A stretch of 64,000 nt of DNA, from NCBI GenBank assembly GCA_964017045.1, contig OZ024808.1, positions 7,821,284 to 7,885,283 on the forward strand, read 5' to 3'. A program made the position numbers and the translations under genes. This document shows positions 46,810-55,494 of the stretch, piece after piece. Positions within the stretch are counted from its first letter, which is position 1. The number at the start of each line of letters is the position of its first letter. This DNA comes from Omphiscola glabra. Its lineage: Eukaryota; Mollusca; Gastropoda; Lymnaeidae. The notes under the pieces were generated by a model. The model was not told the origin of the DNA and ran no database searches. It saw only the letters and a program-made list of their open reading frames with translations.

Positions 46810-49800
46810 CTGCAATAAAGTTCTTCAAATTAGTTTATATACCATTGACAAAATGAATCCAGGTTATGGTAATAAAATCATGACAGCTTTTACAAGACAG
46901 ATTGACATGACAGTTTGTTAACAGGACATTTTGTTTGTTACATGTGATAGTTTTTAGAAATGTTAAAAGAAATTGGAAACACAGGAGAAAACAAGTGAGA
47001 ACTGAAATAATCACAGGAATAATCAACGGGGCAGGTACTTACCCAGTCCAGCGATCAAGCACTTATAGTAATTGGACACTGGGCACTGACTCAATACAGG
47101 GGTATAGCACTTACACAGTAGTTAACACTGGACATTATTTAAGTACAGGGGTCACCCACTTACAGTAGTTGACATTGGAGATTAATTAAGTACGGGGGTC
47201 AAGCATTGATCGTAATTTACATCCGACACTAACCCAGTCCAATGGTCAAGCACTTACTGTAGTTGGCACTGGACACTGACAAAGTTTTGGGGTCAAGCAC
47301 TTATAAATGTTTGACATTAGAGATTAACCCAGTACAGTAGCCAAACTTTAAATGTAGTTGGCACAGAACACTGACTCAGTACAGGACTCAAGCACTTACA
47401 GTAGTTAACATTGCATCCGACCAATTTGGCGAGTTCATCCATGAAAGGAATGTAATCAACTTGAATAGTGTGACGTTGTGATTTCACATATCTCTGGGCC
47501 ATAGCGGCTTCTTTCTCTCGTATGTCCTGCCACATGGCACCTCTTGGGGGTAAGACAGTGTCACCCTGCGGGAATAGTTACATACTATTATATGGGTTAG
47601 AAAATTGAATCTGTTTTAAGATTTGGCTCAAGGGGGAGACAAGTGGTGGTGCCTAAAATTAGCCCTACACATATCTTCCCTTTAAAAAAAAAAGGAATTT
47701 ACATTTTTCAAAATAGAATTCTTTTTCCACTAAAAAGAGCTATTATCAAAATAAAAGAAATACATTTCTTTCATACAAAATAGCTCAACAAGCAGGGTTC
47801 AATTCCCAGTTAAGATAATAAATCTCACAGTCCACACAGGAACTTGACTGGAGACTGTGAAGTTTGTATGGACATCTGGAAACGGCACAAAATTGTGGAT
47901 TTTGGAAAATATGTTTTCAGACATATGACAAGATGTACAAGTGGAGACTTTGTGTGGTTTGACCAGGGTGTGTGATCTTTTCTTTTTTCTTTATGAGATT
48001 CCAAAAAAATCATCCCTCTTATGACCTTCCTTTTTACAATAAGCACAGATGTCTCTTTGACTTGATTCTTTTGTGCCAGACTTGTGTGATCTTTGTTGAT
48101 GTGTGCTGTAAGTTGGTGCTGTTGCTCTATTGTGCCCAGCTTGTTTCGTGTCAAACTGTCCCTTGGAGTCATCCACCAACACCGCTTCAGTATGAGGTTC
48201 TTGATTTTATTGAAGTCTGTGTAATTTTTCATTGCGTGAATGCAACGTTTCCAGGGGACGTTCCTTTTCTCATAGAAACTGGACATGAGTTCGGCAATCA
48301 TGTTTCAACAGCTCCCTAAACTTTTTTTTAGGTTGTTACGGGGACACATTGGTGCATCTTAAGTATTAATGATTTTTACAAGCTTTATGGTCCCCACGCT
48401 GTTCAGTGTTCAAGGAAACCAAAACTTCGACTGCCCGACCAGTCAGAGCCGGCTGCAATAAAGTAGACATGGAATTTCAGGAATTCTAAAATTTTGCGCG
48501 GTTATTTTCAAACTAAGCAAAATACTGGTCAATATCTGTGTCTACAAAATTAGGGATTAACTTTATTATAACACCGACTGGTGGCAGCCGTAGGTCTACT
48601 GACTGGTGGTAGCCGTAGGTCTACTGACTGGAGGTAGCTATAGGTCTATTGACTGATGGTAGCCGTAGGTCTACTGACTGGTGGTAGCCGTAGGTCTACT
48701 GTCTGGTGGTAGCCGTAGGTCTACTGACTGGTGGTAACTGTAGGTCTATTTTCCATTACACTCATAATTTACATTTCTTTTTATTGTATTTGTAGCTATC
48801 TTTTTCATCTCTCTCTCTTTGAGCATCTGGCTCCAATTGTTTTAGCTTTAGTTGGAGCTCCATGCTAGAATTGTTTTGTTTGTTGAATGAGGCCAAATAA
48901 TCCTCAGACAACAGATCTTCATACACTAAGTGAACTATGACTAAATCTCTTTCTAAAGAATTAAGTCTTTTCTAAAGAAAAACAAGCTACATTTTTACCT
49001 AACTCTTTGGCAATGGAAAATAAATCTTTTCTAGAATATCAAATCTACAGCACAGCAAGTGAAAAGGTACAATCCTACTAGAATCAAAAATATTAATTTA
49101 CACACACTAAGAGTACACGCTTGCACTTATATAATGTCTCTTATATGTTAGGAAATATAGCATAAATCTCTCTCCCTGCTAGGACAGCTGCCGGCCTATA
49201 TACAGGGATTAAATCAGAACCATCTAGTAAAGAAATTCTCCCCCCGGGGCTCTAGTCGGCATGTCCGTCCCATAAATGGCATGTCGACAAAGAGGCGTTT
49301 GCCACGAACCCCCTGAAACGTTACCCGGGGGACATGATCACCGTGTAGGGGACCCGCGCCGAAAGGCAAAGGTAACGCACGGAAACTGCGTTAGAAAGAG
49401 CACGACTGCATGGTTTCCTACCAAGTGCAGCCGAAAATAACGTAGAAACAGGTCGGGATATGATTACAGTTGCCGCATGGATATGAGGCGAAGGCGTGTG
49501 GCGACCCTAGCCGATGATTCCAAATATGCAGACGTGAGGGTACTGCTCCTAGGCAACCTTCTCTTTTGTCATTTCCCAGCTGCGGTGTGAATTAGTCATG
49601 CCGCAGAAAACCACGTAAACCCTATTAGAGGGCGTCTGTTAACACCTACGAGTCCCCCCGGGGTGGGAAGGGGGGTCTTTAGAGACGTAAATTATATCCA
49701 CCCCAGCCCAAGGAAGTCCGGCCCGGTTGCTGTGTAAGCATCAACCCGGCTGGCCAGGCGTCCCTTCTCTGATGCGGCCTCACTCGCATAGTCAATCGAG

Positions 49801-52800
49801 TGGAAGGGTGGGTGGGGCTGTCTCAGGGGCGGGGAGCCCTCGGCATGCCGCTTCGCGGCCTGACTGGAATAAAGACCACGGGGGGAGTGGTTGAATGCCG
49901 GTTGGGGGCGGTGGAGGTGTGTTGGGGAAGACCTTATGAGCCTTGGCTCGATGGTCTGCTGATTTTCTTAAGTATGTTAGTTAGTAAAGAAATTCTAGAA
50001 ATTGAGTCAACTGATGGTATTCTTTAGAACATATTTGAATGTAAACAACCTTTTCCCAATCAAGGGGAGGGTGGGTAAAAAAAAAAGGAGTGGCACAACG
50101 CTACACATTTAATCGGTGACGATACTATCCACAAAAAAAGGGAGACAAGTGGTGGTGGCTAAAATTAGCCCTACGTATATGCCATTACATTGCAATATCA
50201 TTTCACATCAGTGTAGTATATATTATTTTTATTACTAGGACATAAGTGGTCATGATTTTGTCAACAAATTTTCTTTCAAATTTTATAACTATTTTACCAT
50301 TTTTTGCATTGATTGCAGCCTAATAAGTTTTTTTAAAACATGTCCCTATGCACTTCCCATGGAATCTAAATGTTTTCATCATTGTTATCTGGGAAGATGT
50401 CTGGACAGAATGTTTTTTAAAAAAAAACAAACAATGACCTACTTTGATGACACGTGTGGCCAGGCGGCACTGCATCTCAGAGATGGGCATGATGGCCCCC
50501 AGGGGCTGGAAGCAGCCAATCACAGCCAGGGTGTTGTGTTCGAGGTCAGGCGGGTACATGAACTTGTACAGCTGGACTCTGTTGTTCTTGACATCGATGA
50601 TCTGAAATAACAACAAGAGTTTTAGCACACACTGGCATTAGTGAATATTGCCTACAGCTTAAGTTATGCTCTACAAACAAACTGGTCTGCTTGGTAGGTG
50701 ATGGGAAGAAGATTCATGGTTTGGTATCCAAAACACAAACACTCATCGCTTTATTTATTCTATGAAATTCTTTGTGTGCTCCACACAACAATCACAGTCA
50801 AAACAATTTTCCTTGAGTTTCATATACTTTTCACTTTCAATGACAAAAATTCACGCTACTGTGGTTTAATAAAAGTTTAACTGTACTAATATCATTGCTA
50901 ACAAAAAAGTTATATAATATTTCTAACTAAACTAGAAATTTTAAGTAAAAGTGTTTAGCCTTGAATAATGCCCCAAATAAAATTCCCAGCTCTAATCAAC
51001 TTTACCTGCTATCAATGAATGGGTAGCGCTATACAGCGACTCACTAAAATTCAGCGTTACCTCTTTATCAATAAATGGGTAGCCAAATGTGTAGCCTGTG
51101 GCCAGCAGAACTACATCGATGTTATCTTCTTTGGTCCCATCAATGAACTCGACACCCGTCTCTGTGAAACGCTTGATGTCAGTCTTGATCTTGATGGACC
51201 CGCAGATGATTCTGTTGGGCATGTCGTCGTTGACCATCGGGTGTTGTTGAAAGACGTCATAGTCAGGGGTCAGGCTGATGGAATGTGAGACCAGAGATAT
51301 GTCAGGGGTCAGGCTGATGGAATGTGAGAACAGAGATATGTCAGGGGTCAGGCTGATGGAATGTGAGAACAGAGATATGTCAGGGGTCAGGCTGATGGAG
51401 TGTGAGAACAGAGATATGTCAGGGGCCAGGCTGATGGAATGTGAAAACAGAACTATTAAAATACATTCTTTCTCATACATTACAGATGCTATAAATAGAG
51501 ACCTATGGTGCTACCAGACCTACATGGCTAGATCCATTCACTACTGAGTTTCATTGGTTTTCTTCCCACTCTCAGCTTGCACAGCCCCTTCAGTCTCTTG
51601 ACACAAACATACATCTCTGACTCAACGGTTCCACCTGACCTGGTGATACACCATATGTGGTACTAACCTGACAATACACACCATGTGGTAACTAACCTGA
51701 CATACACCACATGTGGTACCTAACCTGACAATACACCATATGTGGTACCTAACCTGACAATACACCAAGCATGTGGTACATGAACTGTTGACTCATGACT
51801 GTGGTATCTAGCCCTGATCACATCACACCTGTGGCAACCAACCTCCTGACCCATGAAACCCATGACATCTAGCTTTGATCACTTCACACATGGTACTTTG
51901 TGTATCACTAGCCATGCTAATTTATTCGCATGACCTACCTGTAAAGGTCATGGTTGATTCTTTTATTAACTTCTTTCTTCATGAATTTGCTGATTAGATT
52001 GGGAAAGTACTGCAGTAACAACACGAAGATACGCTTGGCATAGATCATGTCTATTGGGTAACCCTCAGCTGCCACTCGGTGCAATATCCAGGTGCCACGT
52101 CTGGTGCTGAGAAAAACCTGAAAAAATAGAGGTATATATTTTTTTTTAATAGCAAAGTTGGTTCCATTTATTTATGCATTTGAAATAAAACTACATATTT
52201 CCCCATGAGACAACAATAGGTAGGGCTTACGTCTTCTTACAGTGAATGACATTGTGGATTTCTTTTTTAAATTAATAAATGCACAAGGAGGGCCACTTCC
52301 ATCTGAGGTGACCACACAAGGAAGCCACTTCCGTCTGAGGTGACAACACAAGGAAGGTGAATGTTGTCGGAGACGACCACACAAGCAAGGCCATTTTCAC
52401 TTAAGGCAACTGCACAAGGCACTTCTGTATGAGTTAGCCACACAAGGAAGGTAAATTCTGTCTGAGGCCACCGCAATGAAGCATAAATAAACAGTGAATT
52501 TGGTAACTATAGGGTTAGATAAGTGTCACGGATATCATTATGAATGTGTGAACCACTGATGGGAGGCCACTAATATAGTTACTATTCTATATTCCCAGTG
52601 CATAGGAACACAGAGTATTGTGAAGTATAAATGAGTTTGATCCGGTCATGTGGAAGCAAGAGTCTTGGACTTGGGCATCCATGATAAAAAATGTGATTGT
52701 TGATAAAGATATGGTTACATAATATTTTTAAGTGAAAGGAGATGTGAATATATAACAGGAATTGAATGATTAAGTGAAGTGAGAATGAAATATTCTGTGA

Positions 52801-55448
52801 AATAATTTATAAACGGATGATGTGGAAAAAGATCTACAACTGGGAATCCAAGCATGGAAAAGAAAAGATCAGTTAGGTCCGAGTGGAAGGAAGTGGTGAG
52901 GCAGGCCGATGACCTACATGGGCTGTAGCGCCACAGGGATGGATGGATGTGTGAATGTTTGAATTTACAGTCACTGAATGAACACAGTCACTGAATGAAC
53001 ACAGTCACTGAATGAACACAGTCACTGAATGAACACAGTCACTGCATGAACACAGTCACTGAATGAACACAGTCACTGAATGAACACATTCACTGAATGA
53101 ACACAGTCACTGCATGAACACAGTCACTGAATGAACACAGTCACTGAATGAACACATTCACTGAATGAACACAGTCACTGAATGAACACAGTCACTGAAT
53201 GAACACAGTCACTGCATGAACAGAGTCACTGAATGAACACAGTCACTGAATGAACACAGTCACTGAATGAACACATTCACTGAATGAACACAGTCACTGA
53301 ATGAACACAGTCACTGAATGAACACAGTCACTGAATGAACACAGTCACTGAATGAACACATTCACTGAATGAACACAGTCACTGAATGAACACAGTCACT
53401 GAATGAACACAGTCACTGAATGAACACAGTCACTGAATGAACACAGTCACTGAATGAACACATTCACTGAATGAACACAGTCACTGAATGAACACAGTCA
53501 CTGAATGAACACAGTCACTGCATGAACAGAGTCACTGAATGAACACAGTCACTGAATGAACACAGTCACTGAATGAACACATTCACTGAATGAACACAGT
53601 CACTGAATGAACACAGTCACTGAATGAACACAGTCACTGAATGAACACAGTCACTGAATGAACACATTCACTGAATGAACACAGTCACTGAATGAACACA
53701 GTCACTGAATGAACACAGTCACTGAATGAACACAGTCACTGAATGAACACAGTCACTGAATGAACACAGTCACTGAATGAACACAGTCACTGAATGAACA
53801 CAGTCACTGAATGAACACAGTCACTGAATGAACACAGTCACTGAATGAACACAGTCACTGAATGAACACAGTCACTGAATGAACACAGTCACTGAATGAA
53901 CACAGTCACTGAATGAACCCCCAATGTCTCAAGTATTATTTATAACAGAGTCAATAATGCAATCAACAACTGGCAGAATATAGCTCAAATCAAATAAAGT
54001 AAACAAAATTCCTACTCAATTTCATGAAAAAAGGTTTGAATTAACCAAGTTTTAAAATTAGAGCACACATACATAAACCATACACTGGATGCAAGTAATA
54101 CACCAGATATAATTTATATGGAAAACTAATTAAGGAAAAGATTTGTTATGCTGACTCCATACGGTATAAACCTAATTCACAATTTTACATAGCGACAATG
54201 TTTTTTCCAGTTTGGATTTTATACTGTACTTCCACCCACATTCTTTTCCATTCTTCTGATCTTTATTTTCTTCAGGGACTTGTGTCCAGTCTTATTCTTT
54301 CACTTTTAGGTACATAAATTATGTAACATTATATTTATATTTTTTGTTGTATGTACTGATGGAGGCATTTGCCAAAGCGCTTGACCTTGTATTATGCTTC
54401 ATCATAATTAAAGCTTAACATAATACTGTTTTATTTACTTGAATCGTTTGTGCTTCATTAACCCCTTTACCGGTTGTCCCGACTATAGTCGTCTTGATCT
54501 ATTGACCTTTACACGGTAGACCCGACTATAATCGTCCAAATGATATTATGATCTGCTGCAGTATGCGGCAGACCCGATTATTCTCGTCCAAAATGCTATG
54601 ACGTAGTTACAGTGCATGTAGCTGGGTTGTTTTTGTTTTTTTTTGCACTACCCCCAGCCTTGCTCAAAACTATGGGAAGCCATAGGCCTCAAAAATACCT
54701 AAAAATACCCAAAATACCTAAAAACACCTATTTTTTAGAAGACTGCAAACAACACTTTAGCAACGTTATATGTGCATAGGTGGCAGTAAATAACAGCGTA
54801 AAAGTGTTTCTTTTTTGAGAGTTCTACACAGCAACAAATGTCACAGATCTTCCAGTTGTTCAGATCCCTTGAAATATTTTATTCTGATGGTTATGAAACA
54901 ATCAAATTTGTGTGTACACTACGACTTCTTCGGCCTACCGTACTGTTGTTGTTTTTTTTAAAAAAAGATTTATTCGCCAAATAAGGGTTAGTTTTAAAAT
55001 TGTTAATACCCGGTAAAGAGGTTAATACACATAAACCCAACATATTTTATCCCTTCACAATCTTACTTATGTCTTTTACACATGCACATTTAAGAGATTC
55101 TATGTAACTGCAGAGCACACAGTAATATTGACCTGGGAGGCAATCCTGCTGAGCTCAACTGCTGCATCTCCTCCAGAGTTGCCTATACCAATTACCAGAA
55201 CTCTTTTGTCTTGAAGTCCGTCAGGCTTACGATAGTCATGCGTGTGGACCACCTGGTGTTGATTAGAAATTATAATAAAAATTTTCACCTCAACAGTTTG
55301 TGTACGATTCTTGTATTAAATTCATAAATAAAAATAAATAAAAATTTGAAGAAAAAATATTTCAAATTAAAGATTGGATAAAATATTTATATTCTTTTTA
55401 ACCCTTTCCTTACTGCTGGTTTGGGGGGGGGGGGGGGGGAGAGGGTGG

Positions 55449-55494
<46 letters not shown>

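Noticed and set aside
46810..46828. Alternative acceptor before [10 protein letters not shown] for FMO exon 8
   Set aside because: With exon 7 leaving one T, it would create TAA at once; the AG at 46810-46811 keeps the frame and the family spacing.
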